The position numbers and the translations under genes are program-made. This document shows, piece by piece, positions 43,713-53,281 of a DNA stretch of 53,684 nt. The number at the start of each line of letters is the position of its first letter. The stretch's first letter is position 1. Source of the stretch: Desulfovibrio sp. (GTDB lineage: Bacteria; Desulfobacterota; Desulfovibrionia; Desulfovibrionales; Desulfovibrionaceae); NCBI GenBank assembly GCA_017396005.1, contig JAFQNG010000100.1, positions 1 to 53,684 on the forward strand. Reading direction: 5' to 3'. Under the pieces are notes generated by a model. The model worked only from the letters and a program-made list of their open reading frames with translations, was not told the DNA's origin and ran no database searches.

Positions 43713-45008
43713 ATGCTTCATTTTCATCTGCTTTCGCTTTTTCCTGATTTTTTTGCCTCACCGCTGCAGACGGCACTCATGGGCCGTGCCCGTGAAAACG
43801 GCCTGGTGAGCTTCAGTTTTCATGATCCGCGTGCCTTCAGCCAGAACAGACATCACCATGTGGACGACCGCCCCTACGGCGGCGGGCCGGGCATGGTTAT
43901 GCAGGGTGAACCGGTGGCCGCAGCCCTGCGCTCTATTGAACGCCCCGGCCGCATGCTGCTCATGAGCCCCGGTGGCCGCCCCTTTACACAGGCTCTGGCA
44001 CGTGAGCTGGCACAGGAAGAAAACATCACGCTGCTCTGCGGACGCTATGAAGGGCTGGACGCACGACTGCTGCAGCTCTTCCCGCTGGAGCCTGTCAGTG
44101 TAGGTGAGGCCGTGCTCAATGGTGGAGAGACCGCAGCCCTGGCCGTCATGGAGGCCGTGGCCCGCCTTGTGCCCGGCTTTATGGGAAAAGAAGAATCCGG
44201 CAATGATGAAAGCTTTTCGCATGGCCTGCTGGAATATCCGCACTATACACGGCCCGAAATCCTTGAAGGCCTGCCTGTACCTCCAGTACTGCTTGGCGGC
44301 GACCATGCAGCCATTGCCCGCTGGCGACGCGCCGCATCCCTCGGCACTACGCTTGCCGTACGGCCCGAAATGCTGGATGACGCCCCTCTGGATGCCGATG
44401 ACGCCCGCCATCTGGAGACACTCCCGCGCAGAAAGATAGCCCATAATCTCTCGTTCTGTCTGCTGCACTATCCTGTCATGCTGGACGAAAAAAAATCCGG
44501 CGCTTCCTCTTTGACAAATCTTGATATTCACGATATAGCTCGTATTTCACGCAGCTATGCGATGGGGTCTTTCTTTGTGGCTACCCCGCTGGAAGATCAG
44601 ATGCGGCTGCTGAACGGTATTTTACGGCATTGGACGCAGGGGCCGGGCAGCAGGAGCAACCCTGACAGAGCCAGAGCACTGGCAACGGTATGCCCTGTGG
44701 CTTCTCTGAAGGAGGCCATTGCACGGCTGACAGAAAGCAGCGGTCAGACCGTCAGAGTTGTGGCCAGTTCTGCTGTATGGCCGTCAGGCAAAAAAGCGGC
44801 CCGACCGCTCACACCCGGCGAAATACGGGTGTGGTGTGAAGAAGGGCCGGTTTTACTGTGTCTTGGCACCGCACAGGGCCTTGCCCCGGAGGTGCTGCAA
44901 CAATGCCACGGACAGTTGCGGCCTTTGCGTTTCCTGGGCTACAACCATCTTTCGGTACGCAGTGCGGCCGCTATCCTGGCCGACAGGATTCTGGGTGACT
45001 TCTGCTGA
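43713..45008 (+). CDS. trmD: TrmD (tRNA m1G37 methyltransferase) fused to a second SPOUT-like RNA methyltransferase
   Basis: The protein has 431 residues. Residues 1-245 are a full TrmD: the PYGGGPGMVMQ loop, the trefoil-knot SAM site (LCGRYEGLD, SVGEAVLNGGE) and the catalytic Asp in YTRPEILEGLPVPPVLLGGDHAAI. Residues about 255-431 match the Methyltrn_RNA_4 (PF09936) type in pattern (LCLLHYPVMLDEKKSGASSLTNLDIHDIARISRSYAMGSFFVATP... GYNHLSVRSAAAILADRIL). TrmD methylates G37 of tRNAs to prevent frameshifting. The target of the second domain is unknown. The ATG at 43713 opens the TrmD domain directly. The usual neighbours rpsP and rimM are missing upstream, but rplS follows after 57 bases. Confidence 0.93.
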   Translation: MLHFHLLSLFPDFFASPLQTALMGRARENGLVSFSFHDPRAFSQNRHHHVDDRPYGGGPGMVMQGEPVAAALRSIERPGRMLLMSPGGRPFTQALARELAQEENITLLCGRYEGLDARLLQLFPLEPVSVGEAVLNGGETAALAVMEAVARLVPGFMGKEESGNDESFSHGLLEYPHYTRPEILEGLPVPPVLLGGDHAAIARWRRAASLGTTLAVRPEMLDDAPLDADDARHLETLPRRKIAHNLSFCLLHYPVMLDEKKSGASSLTNLDIHDIARISRSYAMGSFFVATPLEDQMRLLNGILRHWTQGPGSRSNPDRARALATVCPVASLKEAIARLTESSGQTVRVVASSAVWPSGKKAARPLTPGEIRVWCEEGPVLLCLGTAQGLAPEVLQQCHGQLRPLRFLGYNHLSVRSAAAILADRILGDFC

Positions 45009-45065
45009 GTTGCCCGGCCAACAGCATACGAGGACGATACGTCAGCGGTTTGCAAGGAGATTAGG

Positions 45066-45413
45066 ATGAACGTCATCAAAAAGATCGAAATGGAAAATAT
45101 GCGCATGGATATGCCTGCCTTTCGCTCCGGCGATACGGTGAAGGTACACCTGCGCATTGTGGAAGGCGAAAAAGAACGCATACAGGTCTTTCAGGGTAAT
45201 GTGATTCGTATCAAGCGCGGTACTACCAATGCCAGCTTCACGGTTCGCAAGATTTCAGACGGCGTAGGCGTGGAGCGTATTTTCCCGCTTAACTCGCCCT
45301 TCATCGACCGTGTAGAACTGGTCACGCAGGGCCGTGTGCGCCGCAGCCGCCTCTACTACCTGCGCGCCCTCAAGGGCAAAGCGGCCCGCATCAAGCCTCG
45401 CGGTCGCTTCTGA
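45066..45413 (+). CDS. rplS: 50S ribosomal protein L19
   Basis: The 115-residue protein is L19, at the interface of the ribosomal subunits. Family motifs are present: the start [71 protein letters not shown] and the Arg-rich end [24 protein letters not shown]. An AAGGAG ribosome-binding site is 6 bases before the ATG. It lies downstream of trmD as in many bacteria. A strong hairpin follows. Confidence 0.99.
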   Translation: MNVIKKIEMENMRMDMPAFRSGDTVKVHLRIVEGEKERIQVFQGNVIRIKRGTTNASFTVRKISDGVGVERIFPLNSPFIDRVELVTQGRVRRSRLYYLRALKGKAARIKPRGRF

Positions 45414-45448
45414 TTGTTTTTGCGTCGCTGACGGCCTATTTTGCCTTT

Positions 45449-45483
45449 GGCCGACAGAGCAGTCTTGTGCCGCTCTGTCGGCC
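45449..45483 (+). terminator. Hairpin between rplS and rnhB
   Basis: GGCCGACAGAGC (45449-45460) and GCTCTGTCGGCC (45472-45483) form a perfect 12-bp stem with an 11-base loop, 35 bases after the rplS stop. The following bases are only partly T-rich. It may partly terminate or stabilise the trmD-rplS message. It argues for the downstream start of rnhB. Confidence 0.65.
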
Positions 45484-45524
45484 TGTACGTATTTGTATAC
45501 AACGCCAAAGTCAGGGTGATGTCT

Positions 45525-46223
45525 ATGCGCCGTAACGCCAGGGCAGCATCTCATGCAGGGCAGTGTGGCCTGCCCGGTCTGCCTCTGCCCTCAGCCTCTC
45601 TGCTTACTGCGGGTATTGATGAGGCCGGGCGCGGCTGTTTGGCCGGTCCCGTGGTGGCGGCTGCGGTGCTTCTGCCTGCAGACTGCGATCTGCCCGGCCT
45701 GACAGACTCCAAAGCCATGAGCAGCAGTGCGCGCGAATCCATGGCCCCACGCATCAGAGCCTGTGCTCTGTCCTGGGGCCTGGGCGTTGTCTGGCCTGAA
45801 CGCATTGACAGGATAAACATCCTCCAGGCCACCTTTGAAGCCATGAGCCGGGCCGTATGCTGCCTGCGCCTTGCGCCGGGCTTTCTGCTCATTGATGGCA
45901 ATAAAACCCTGCCTGATGCGGTACTGCAGCCGTTCTGGCATAAGGGGCACGCAGGCCCTCTGCCTGGTCAGCAGGCTGTGGTGCAGGGCGATAAAAGCAT
46001 ACCCGCCATTTCGGCGGCATCCGTACTGGCCAAGACTTTTCGTGACAGCCTCATGCTGCATCTTGCCAGGCGGTGGCCCGGCTATGGATTTGATGTGCAC
46101 AAAGGTTACGGCACCAGGGCACACTATGCGGCTCTGCACCGTCTTGGCCCCTGCCCCCAGCACCGGCTGACATTCAAAGGTGTTGCCCCGCAAACAGCAC
46201 AGACTCAGGGGCGTTTATGCTGA
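45525..46223 (+). CDS. rnhB: Ribonuclease HII
   Basis: The 232-residue enzyme removes ribonucleotides and RNA from RNA/DNA hybrids. The signature [19 protein letters not shown] holds the first acidic pair. [10 protein letters not shown] and the motif [19 protein letters not shown] supply the remaining metal ligands and basic residues, and the C-terminus has [10 protein letters not shown]. The start at 45525 was chosen because AGGGTG lies 6 bases upstream. An upstream frame from 45441 would read through the rplS hairpin. It overlaps yraN by 7 bases. Confidence 0.95.
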   Translation: MRRNARAASHAGQCGLPGLPLPSASLLTAGIDEAGRGCLAGPVVAAAVLLPADCDLPGLTDSKAMSSSARESMAPRIRACALSWGLGVVWPERIDRINILQATFEAMSRAVCCLRLAPGFLLIDGNKTLPDAVLQPFWHKGHAGPLPGQQAVVQGDKSIPAISAASVLAKTFRDSLMLHLARRWPGYGFDVHKGYGTRAHYAALHRLGPCPQHRLTFKGVAPQTAQTQGRLC

Positions 46224-46654
46224 AAGTATCCTGCCGCCTTTCTGCTGCCGCAGCCGACAGTCAGCCGGAACATATACGGCTGGGTAAGGCCGGCGAACGG
46301 GCGGCTGCCGCTTTTTTGAAGCAACGAGGCTTCACCATCATCGAAACCAACTGGAGGCAGGGGCGCCTTGAGCTGGACCTAGTATGTCGTCACGGTGCAG
46401 AGCTGGTCTTTGTGGAAGTCAAAACACGAAGGTCACAGCGCTATGGTGGTCCGGCAGCAGGCATGACTGCTGCAAAGATACGCAACCTGAGCCGTGCAGC
46501 TCTGGCTTGGCTTGCCGCCCGTCGCGCCTGGAATCTGCCTTGTCGTTTCGACGTGCTCTGTCTCGTCAGTCAGGGCGATGCCTTCAACGTGGAGCATTTT
46601 CCCCATGCCTTTGATCTCTCCCAGGCTCTGGATAGTGGCCACACCCCTTGGTAA
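46217..46654 (+). CDS. yraN: YraN/UPF0102 family nuclease-like protein
   Basis: The 145-residue protein has the UPF0102 layout: [26 protein letters not shown], then [22 protein letters not shown], with the Glu, Asp and (E)xK residues of a PD-(D/E)XK nuclease-like fold. The function is unknown. The position behind rnhB, as in many bacteria, points to nucleic-acid maintenance. It overlaps rnhB by 7 bases and the likely start of rsmI by 50. Confidence 0.93.
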   Translation: MLKVSCRLSAAAADSQPEHIRLGKAGERAAAAFLKQRGFTIIETNWRQGRLELDLVCRHGAELVFVEVKTRRSQRYGGPAAGMTAAKIRNLSRAALAWLAARRAWNLPCRFDVLCLVSQGDAFNVEHFPHAFDLSQALDSGHTPW

Positions 46655-47453
46655 CCCTGATGATCTCTCGCTCCGCGCCAGGGAGGTACTCGCCGCGGCG
46701 GACCTGATTCTGGCCGAAGATACCCGCCGCGCTGCCCGTCTGTGCGCACAGTGCGGGCTTGAAGGCCGCCGCTTTCTCAGCTTTCATGACCATAACGAGA
46801 CAGAGCGGCAGGAAGAGGTTCTGCGCCTCCTGCGCAATGGGCACAGCTTGGCCCTGATTTCTGACGCAGGTACGCCTTTGCTGGCCGACCCCGGTTACAG
46901 GCTGGTACGGGCTTGCCGGCGTGAAGGCCTGCCGGTCTCGCCCATACCAGGCCCGTCTGCGCCGGCAGCTGCGCTGTCGGCAGCGGGCATTCCACCCCTG
47001 CCGTATACCTTCCTGGGCTTTCTGCCGCGGGATACGTCAGGTCGCGAAAATCTGCTGACAGCCTTTGCCCATGTGCCAGGTTCACTTGTTTTCTTTGAGC
47101 GTAAGGATCGCCTGGGCGAAAGCCTCGCCGTGGCGGCCCGCATCCTAGGGCCACGCGAGGTGGCTGTCTGCCGCGAATTGACCAAAACCCATGAGGAATT
47201 TATACTCCTGCGACTGGAAAACAGCCAGACAATGCTGCCTGATACGCTGCTGGGCGAGATCACGGTCATCATCGGTCCACCAGAAGTTGTGGAGCGTACC
47301 CCTCGCCCGCAGGTGGAAAACCTGCTGCATATGGAAATGCAGCACGGCGGCAAGCCGCGTCAGGTGGCCCGCCGTGTACAGGAGGCTGTACACGGCTGGA
47401 GCGGTAAGGAAATCTATGCTCTGATCGCCAACCATAACAAGCCCGACGCCTGA
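46605..47453 (+). CDS. rsmI: 16S rRNA 2'-O-ribose C1402 methyltransferase RsmI
   Basis: The protein has 282 residues from the ATG at 46605. RsmI methylates the 2'-O of C1402 in 16S rRNA for decoding accuracy. It has the tetrapyrrole-methylase fold: [35 protein letters not shown], the SAM loop ALISDAGTPLLADPGYRLV, and PIPGPSAPAAALSAAGI. The start at 46605 is inferred from the typical beginning of the family, with GGAG 10 bases upstream. It therefore lies within the end of yraN (50-base overlap). It is followed after 2 bases by the EIID gene. Confidence 0.94.
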   Translation: MPLISPRLWIVATPLGNPDDLSLRAREVLAAADLILAEDTRRAARLCAQCGLEGRRFLSFHDHNETERQEEVLRLLRNGHSLALISDAGTPLLADPGYRLVRACRREGLPVSPIPGPSAPAAALSAAGIPPLPYTFLGFLPRDTSGRENLLTAFAHVPGSLVFFERKDRLGESLAVAARILGPREVAVCRELTKTHEEFILLRLENSQTMLPDTLLGEITVIIGPPEVVERTPRPQVENLLHMEMQHGGKPRQVARRVQEAVHGWSGKEIYALIANHNKPDA

Positions 47454-47455
47454 CC

Positions 47456-48205
47456 ATGCTGCCTGCCGGAATCGCTCTCCACTGCCTTGCGCGCACATTC
47501 TGCATCAATGCAGCCGTCACGACCAGAGGCATGCAGCAGATAGGCTTGGCCTTTGTGCTTTCCCCGGCGCTGCGCCACCTCTATCCTGATACGGCAGCCC
47601 GCGCCCGCGCCTTTGCCCGCTACGGGGGGCACAGCAATACACATGTTTTCATGATGCCGCTTTATGCGGGCATTGTACTCTCCCTTGAAGAACAGATAGC
47701 GCATGCTGCCCTGCCGGAAGAGGCACTGGCTGGTATACGCGGTACGCTGGGGGCTGCACTGTCTGCTCTGGGAGATTCTTTCTTCAGCGGCAGCCTTCTG
47801 CCGCTCTGGGTACTGACTTGCAGCAGTCTCATTCTGGCCGGGCTTCACTGGGTGGCTCTTCTGCTGAGCCTGTGTCTCCTGGCAGGGTTGCAGATCTTCC
47901 GAGCCCTGACGTTTTTCACAGCTTTGCGTCACGGTATTACAGTGCTGATGTGGCTCAGACGACTGAACCTCATCAACTGGGCCGGACGCATTAAAATGTG
48001 CAACGCCCTGCTTACCGCCCTGCTGGCTTGGCAGCTCTGCAGCATACCGGCTGAAGAGCCTGCCTGGCAGATATGCGCTGCAGCTCTGGCCGGGCTGCTG
48101 GCCACCGCCTGGCTGAAAGTGCGCCTGCGTCTGCCTCGCCTCCTGTTCTGGCTTTTGCTGGCCGGTGCACTGATCCTTATGGACGAAGCATTGCCAGGCA
48201 TGTAA
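47456..48205 (+). CDS. PTS mannose/fructose/sorbose family EIID component
   Basis: The 249-residue protein matches EIID of the mannose family: LARTFCINAAVTTRGMQQIGLAFVLSPALRHLYPD, ARYGGHSNTHVFMMPLYAGIVLSLEEQ, and a GDSFFSGSLLPLW segment before the C-terminal hydrophobic helices. EIID is a membrane subunit that with EIIC moves sugar, but there is no EIIA, EIIB or EIIC gene in the window. It is directly followed by HPr and EI. In sulfate reducers such incomplete systems may serve regulatory roles. The rest of the complex may be elsewhere. Confidence 0.92.
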   Translation: MLPAGIALHCLARTFCINAAVTTRGMQQIGLAFVLSPALRHLYPDTAARARAFARYGGHSNTHVFMMPLYAGIVLSLEEQIAHAALPEEALAGIRGTLGAALSALGDSFFSGSLLPLWVLTCSSLILAGLHWVALLLSLCLLAGLQIFRALTFFTALRHGITVLMWLRRLNLINWAGRIKMCNALLTALLAWQLCSIPAEEPAWQICAAALAGLLATAWLKVRLRLPRLLFWLLLAGALILMDEALPGM

Positions 48206-48243
48206 GATGCCCCTGTTTATGGACAGCAAACAGTAAGGACGAC

Positions 48244-48534
48244 ATGAGCGCAGTGATTGAAGAAACCCCCCGCGGGCTGGCCCTCAGGATATCGCTTACG
48301 CTGCGCGGCGGCCTGCACGCCCGACCAGCCGCCCGACTGGCGCAGGAGGCACAGCGTCATGCCTCTGATATCCTGCTTATCTGTGACAACGGTGAAGCTG
48401 ATGCCAAAAGCATGCTCGATGTGCTTTCCCTGTCGCCTGACCCGGATGCCGAGCTGACACTGCTTGCCAGCGGTCCTGACGCGCGTGCAGCTCTGGAAGC
48501 TCTGGCCAGATTTTTCAACACCCTGCAGGACTGA
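48244..48534 (+). CDS. ptsH: HPr phosphocarrier protein
   Basis: The 96-residue protein has an N-terminal extension of about 13 residues over typical HPr. The phospho-accepting His25 lies in GGLHARPAARLAQ, corresponding to His15 of E. coli. The serine region reads DAKSMLDVLSL, so a regulatory Ser equivalent is present (Ser56), though no HPr kinase is seen in the window. It receives phosphate from EI and passes it to EIIA. The start codon is at 48244, 38 bases after the EIID stop. Confidence 0.94.
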   Translation: MSAVIEETPRGLALRISLTLRGGLHARPAARLAQEAQRHASDILLICDNGEADAKSMLDVLSLSPDPDAELTLLASGPDARAALEALARFFNTLQD

Positions 48535-48535
48535 C

Positions 48536-50305
48536 ATGGCCCGCGCACAGCTTTTTGGCATTCCGGTCTCACCTGGCATCGCTATCGGCTCCATCCGCTT
48601 CATGCATGACATGGGCCAGAACGAACAGCGGCATATTTCTCCCGATGACGCTCTTCAGGAGCAGGAAGCTTTGCGCACTGCTGCCACAGAGGTACGGGCG
48701 TCCCTGGCCCAGAGCATGGCCAATGTACCTGAAGAGCTGGCAGAATATCGTGACGTCATCGCCGCCCAGATGGAGCTGGCACGTGATCCCAAGCTGCTCA
48801 ATGCCGCTCTGGCCCGGATAGAGCACAAGTGCATCTGCGCTGCCTGGGCACTCAGACATACGGTGGAAGAGCTGTGTGAGCTTTTCCGCAGCATGGATGA
48901 TCCCTACCTGCGTGACCGTGCCCAGGATATCAGGGCCGTTGGTCTGCGTCTGCGGGAATGTCTGACCGGGAGACAGCCACGGGATCGCAGCCAGAGCCCC
49001 AGTGTGCTGACCGCTGAAGATCTCTCTCCTGCCGATGTCATGGAGATGGACCTGAACGGCGTTCTCGGTATCATCACCGTTGAAGGTGGGCCTACCTCGC
49101 ATACAGCCATTCTCTCTCGCGGCCTGCATATCCCGGCGCTAGTGGGCGTGACCGGCCTGCTGGAAAACGCCCTTGAAAATGAAACCGTCATTGTAGATGG
49201 CCTGAGCGGCTGTGTATTGCTGGGCCCTGATGAAGAAGATCTGGCGCGTTATACGGCCCGACGTGATGAGTACGCCCTTTGGGAAAATCACACCCGCCGC
49301 AATGCTCACTGGCCGGCCGAGATGTGCGATGGGGTGCGCATCAGAGCCCATGCCAATCTGGAAAGCGCTGACGAACTGGATAATTTCGCCAGCAGTGGCG
49401 CCGACGGCGTTGGGCTCTACCGCACGGAATTCGCCTATCTCAAAGGAGAGCTCCCCAGCGAAGAAGAGCTCTTTCGGGAGTACGCCGAGGTCGCATCCAG
49501 GGTTGCGCCCCGCCGAGTCGTCTTTCGTACGCTGGATGTAGGTGCAGACAAAATGCTGCGGGCCCAGGCCTCTCTCAGAGAGCCTAATCCCGCACTGGGT
49601 CTGCGGGGCATCCGCTTCTGCCTGCGCCATCAGGGTATATTCCGTACACAGCTGCGGGCTCTGCTCAGGGCTGGTGTGGCCGGCAATACTGCGCTGCTTC
49701 TTCCCATGATCTCCAGCCTGGGAGAAGTTCAGGCCGTACGCCGTATCCTGAGAGAGCTGCATGAAGAACTGCTGGCGCAAAACCTGCCTCATGCCACCAA
49801 CATTTCTCTGGGCGTGATGGTAGAAACGCCGGCTGCTGTCATGATTTGCGATGCCCTGGCCCGTGAATGCGATTTTCTGAGCATCGGCACCAATGACCTC
49901 ATCCACTATCTGATGGCCATCGACAGGAACAACCGCCATGTCTCCTATCTGCATGACCCCCTGCATCCGGCCGTCATGCGCTCACTCAAAAGAACCATCG
50001 ATGCCGCCCACCGTGAAGGCATAGGTGTCTCTGTCTGCGGTGAGCTGGCAGCAGACCCCTGCGGTCTGGCCATTCTGCTGGGTATGGGGGTAGACGCTCT
50101 CTCTGCCGCGCCCTGCTCTGTGCCCGGCATCAAACACATGATACGGCAGCTCAATGCCGTCACCTGCCAGGAGCTTGCCCACAGCATTCTCATGAGTACA
50201 GATGTACGGGCCTGCCGCCATATGGCATATGAAAAGCTGCATCAATCCCTTGGGCCTGAACTGGCCTTTCACACCAACAGCCTTCTGCATCAGGGCCAGC
50301 CATGA
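48536..50305 (+). CDS. ptsI: PTS enzyme I (phosphoenolpyruvate-protein phosphotransferase)
   Basis: The 589-residue cytosolic enzyme moves phosphate from PEP to HPr. The phospho-His is His189 in GGPTSHTAILSR. The PEP-binding domain shows LYRTEFAYL, GTNDLIHYLMAIDR and the active-site Cys in SVCGELAADP. The start at 48536 follows directly after the HPr stop (1-base gap) and opens MARAQLFGIPVSPGIAIG, the usual EI beginning. It overlaps smpB by 4 bases. All catalytic residues are intact, so a working phosphorelay to HPr is likely even though only EIID of a transporter is nearby. Confidence 0.96.
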   Translation: MARAQLFGIPVSPGIAIGSIRFMHDMGQNEQRHISPDDALQEQEALRTAATEVRASLAQSMANVPEELAEYRDVIAAQMELARDPKLLNAALARIEHKCICAAWALRHTVEELCELFRSMDDPYLRDRAQDIRAVGLRLRECLTGRQPRDRSQSPSVLTAEDLSPADVMEMDLNGVLGIITVEGGPTSHTAILSRGLHIPALVGVTGLLENALENETVIVDGLSGCVLLGPDEEDLARYTARRDEYALWENHTRRNAHWPAEMCDGVRIRAHANLESADELDNFASSGADGVGLYRTEFAYLKGELPSEEELFREYAEVASRVAPRRVVFRTLDVGADKMLRAQASLREPNPALGLRGIRFCLRHQGIFRTQLRALLRAGVAGNTALLLPMISSLGEVQAVRRILRELHEELLAQNLPHATNISLGVMVETPAAVMICDALARECDFLSIGTNDLIHYLMAIDRNNRHVSYLHDPLHPAVMRSLKRTIDAAHREGIGVSVCGELAADPCGLAILLGMGVDALSAAPCSVPGIKHMIRQLNAVTCQELAHSILMSTDVRACRHMAYEKLHQSLGPELAFHTNSLLHQGQP

Positions 50306-50751
50306 GCCAGAAACCATCTTCTATCGCTGTCAATAAAAAAGCCCGCCATCTTTACGAACTGTCTGATTTTCTCGAAGCCGGCATTGCACTCACCGGACCG
50401 GAAGTAAAGAGCATTCGTGCAGGCAAGGTCAACTTCATCGACAGCTATGTCGACTTCAGGCAGGGAGAAGCCTGGCTGCGCTCCCTGCATGTGGCCCCTT
50501 ACTCCAATGCCGGCTATGCCCCGCAGGAACCGGACAGGCCACGTCGCCTCCTTCTGCATGCCCGCGAAATAGCCAGGTTGGCTGCTGCCGTGGAGCAGAA
50601 AGGTCTCACCGTAGTGCCGGTACGGCTCTACCTCAGGCACGGCAAAATAAAGGTGGAAATTGCTTTGGGACGTGGCAAAAAGCTGCACGATCATCGCGAC
50701 AGCCTCAAGAGAAGAGCTGAAGAACGGGATATGGCCCGTGAACTGAGCTAA
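50302..50751 (+). CDS. smpB: SsrA-binding protein SmpB
   Basis: The 149-residue protein binds tmRNA and brings it to stalled ribosomes. Family motifs are present: VNKKARHLYELSDFLEAGIALTGPEVKSIRAGKVNF, then VPVRLYLRHGKIKVEIALGRGKKLHDHRDSLKRRAEERD, including the C-terminal basic tail that reaches the mRNA channel. The start overlaps ptsI by 4 bases. The tmRNA gene (ssrA) itself is not seen in the window. Confidence 0.97.
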   Translation: MSQKPSSIAVNKKARHLYELSDFLEAGIALTGPEVKSIRAGKVNFIDSYVDFRQGEAWLRSLHVAPYSNAGYAPQEPDRPRRLLLHAREIARLAAAVEQKGLTVVPVRLYLRHGKIKVEIALGRGKKLHDHRDSLKRRAEERDMARELS

Positions 50752-50775
50752 AGGGCCAGTAGACCTGATGCCCTC

Positions 50776-53274
50776 ATGCGTCATCCGCCGCTGCAAGCAC
50801 CCCTGCTCTGGCAGATATATTTTCTTTTCTGGATAGCAGGCATTCTGTCTGCTGTCTGGCCTCTGCCTGCCCTGGCCTGTGCCCTTCTGCTTCTCTTTCT
50901 GGACAGGCGTCTGCATACCTTGCCCCGTGTTTCTCTTGCCACCATACTGACTTTGAGCTCTCTGGTGCTGACACATCTGCAGCTGACGCCGCCACAGGCA
51001 CCGGCCTGGCTTGACAGTACGCAGGGGCTTCGTCTTTGTGGCACGGTAGACGATGTGCAGGGGCTGCCGGACCAGCGTCTGCGCCTGCTCCTGGCAGATG
51101 TACGCCCGCAGGATCAGCCGGATGCCCGGCCTCTGTCGGGCCTGCTGGCATGGACATGGGAAGAACCTCAGGGAAGCACACGCCCCCTGGCAGGGCAGGC
51201 TGTTTGCCTGAGCCGTACCCCCAGACCCATGCACGGTTTTGCCAACACCGGTCTCGCCCCATGGGATGTATACTGGGCAGCGCGCGGCGTATACTGGCGT
51301 ATCTGGAGCCGTGCCAGCACAGGCCAGCCGACATTCTCAGGCCCGGGCAGCCTTTCTGCCCGCTGGCGAGAAGAGCTGCGTCAACGCTTCACAGCGGCTT
51401 TGGGCCTGCCGGCACTTACCACGCCAATGCGGGGCACAGCGTCTGACGCCCTGTCAGCACCACAGGGGCTGGCCATTCTGCCAGCGCTCTTATTCGGTGA
51501 CCGCTATTATCTGCAGCAGGATACGGTAGACAACTTTGCTGCTGCCACTCTGGCCCATAGTCTGGCCCTTTCCGGACAGCATCTGGTAATTGCCGGCCTT
51601 GCAGGCCTGCTCTGCATACTCGGGGCAGCCCGTTTGTGGCCGTGGCTCTATCTTCATCGTCCCCGCTCCACACTGGCAGTGCTGGCCGCCTGCCCGCCTG
51701 CGCTGGTCTATCTGTGGCTCGGCAACGCGCCTGCATCCCTGGTCAGAGCAGTGTGCATGCTGCTGGTACTGGCTTTCTGGCTTTCCTGGCAGAAGGTCCG
51801 GACGACACTGGATATCCTCTGGGCTGCCCTGGCCTGTATCTGCCTGGCTGCACCACTGAGCATCCTGGATACAGGTTTGCAGCTTTCAGCCCTGTGCGTG
51901 ACTGTTATCGGTATCTCGCTCCCCTGGCTGCGCCGCATTCTGCCCGAGCCACCCCATGCGCAGGATACGCTTTCCCGCCGTATCAGCAGGCGCACAGTGC
52001 GTGCGGCACTCTCCATCCTGCTCATGTCACTGTTCATACAGACAGCCCTTTTACCTCTCAATCTTCTGCTCTTTGGTAATGCCGGTTTCTGGTTCCCCCT
52101 CAATATTCTCTGGTTACCTCTTGTAGATACATTCGTTTTGCCTGCTGCCGCGCTGGGCCTTCTCTTGAGCGGAGCCGGCCTTGACCATGCGGCTGGCTGG
52201 CTCCTGCATATGGCAGCCCTGCCTTGTTGCTGGCTGACAGACGGGTTGGCCTGGCTGCGACATGCAGACCTGCTGCACAACCCTGCCATAGTTCGTCCAC
52301 ACTGGACAGCGCTGCCAGCTTTTGCCCTGCTTTGCTGCGCGCTGGCTCTGGCCGGCAGTCGCCCCCCGACGGACCGTCCACCACGCCGTCTTCTGGTAAC
52401 AGCTCTGGCCCTGCTTTGTCTGGGCCCCCTGCTGCGCCTTGCGGAACGCAGCAGTAGTGACCTGACCCTGGATATGCTGGATGTAGGACAGGGGCAGGCC
52501 CTGAGCCTGTATGGCCCGGAGGGTGTCAGTCTGGTGATTGATGGTGGCGGCAGTTTTTCACCACGTTTTGACCCCGGTGCGGCCCTGGTAGCCCCAAGTC
52601 TGAGCTATAATCGGGCCCCCCATCTGAGTGCTGTCTGCAACAGTCACCCCCATCAGGACCATCTGGGAGGCCTTTTTCATCTGTTGCAGTTTTTTACTGT
52701 GGCAGCGCTCTATGATAACGGGCATGACGCCCAGGGCCAGCAGGCTGAAACCTGGCGCACACTGCGGCAGGAAAAAGGAGCCCGTGCTCTGGCCCAGGGC
52801 GACAGTCTGATCCTGGGGCAAACCATGCACGGCATTAAACTGGAAGTGCTGCACCCGCCACGAGAGACCAGTCATAGCAGGAAATGGCGAGACAACGATG
52901 CATCTCTGGTTTTGCGCCTGACACGGCACGGCAAGGGACTGGCCCTGTTCACCGGCGATGCCGAACGGCCTGCATTGCTTCGCCTGTTGGCATCAGGACA
53001 GGATCTGCGTGCACAGATACTGATAGCCCCACATCACGGCGCGAGCGGCAGTTTCTTACCAGCTTTTTACAAGGCTGTACAACCTGATCTGGTACTGGTC
53101 TCCTGTGGGTTTCAGAATCGCTACAACTATCCGGCCAAGCGTTTGCGGCAATGGCTGGAAAAAGAGGGGATCCCACTGCTCCATACCGGACAGCACGGAC
53201 AGATACGCATCACATGGCCTGCCGAAGGTCCTTTCAGGCTGAATATAGCCCGGGGGAAGGACAGTTCACAGTAG
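50776..53274 (+). CDS. comEC: ComEC/Rec2-type DNA internalisation protein
   Basis: The 832-residue protein has an N-terminal membrane helix pair, a DUF4131-like domain, the Competence membrane domain (multi-helix, with ALSGQHLVIAGLAGLL), and a C-terminal metallo-beta-lactamase fold domain (LDMLDVGQGQALSLYGPEG, NSHPHQDHLGGL, FTGDAE, APHHGASGS). The HxHxDH motif reads HPHQDH, as in ComEC and unlike most hydrolases. It passes incoming single-stranded DNA through the inner membrane. The presence of a complete gene suggests natural transformation may be possible in this organism. No other com genes are in the window. Confidence 0.94.
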   Translation: MRHPPLQAPLLWQIYFLFWIAGILSAVWPLPALACALLLLFLDRRLHTLPRVSLATILTLSSLVLTHLQLTPPQAPAWLDSTQGLRLCGTVDDVQGLPDQRLRLLLADVRPQDQPDARPLSGLLAWTWEEPQGSTRPLAGQAVCLSRTPRPMHGFANTGLAPWDVYWAARGVYWRIWSRASTGQPTFSGPGSLSARWREELRQRFTAALGLPALTTPMRGTASDALSAPQGLAILPALLFGDRYYLQQDTVDNFAAATLAHSLALSGQHLVIAGLAGLLCILGAARLWPWLYLHRPRSTLAVLAACPPALVYLWLGNAPASLVRAVCMLLVLAFWLSWQKVRTTLDILWAALACICLAAPLSILDTGLQLSALCVTVIGISLPWLRRILPEPPHAQDTLSRRISRRTVRAALSILLMSLFIQTALLPLNLLLFGNAGFWFPLNILWLPLVDTFVLPAAALGLLLSGAGLDHAAGWLLHMAALPCCWLTDGLAWLRHADLLHNPAIVRPHWTALPAFALLCCALALAGSRPPTDRPPRRLLVTALALLCLGPLLRLAERSSSDLTLDMLDVGQGQALSLYGPEGVSLVIDGGGSFSPRFDPGAALVAPSLSYNRAPHLSAVCNSHPHQDHLGGLFHLLQFFTVAALYDNGHDAQGQQAETWRTLRQEKGARALAQGDSLILGQTMHGIKLEVLHPPRETSHSRKWRDNDASLVLRLTRHGKGLALFTGDAERPALLRLLASGQDLRAQILIAPHHGASGSFLPAFYKAVQPDLVLVSCGFQNRYNYPAKRLRQWLEKEGIPLLHTGQHGQIRITWPAEGPFRLNIARGKDSSQ

Positions 53275-53281
53275 CTTTGCC

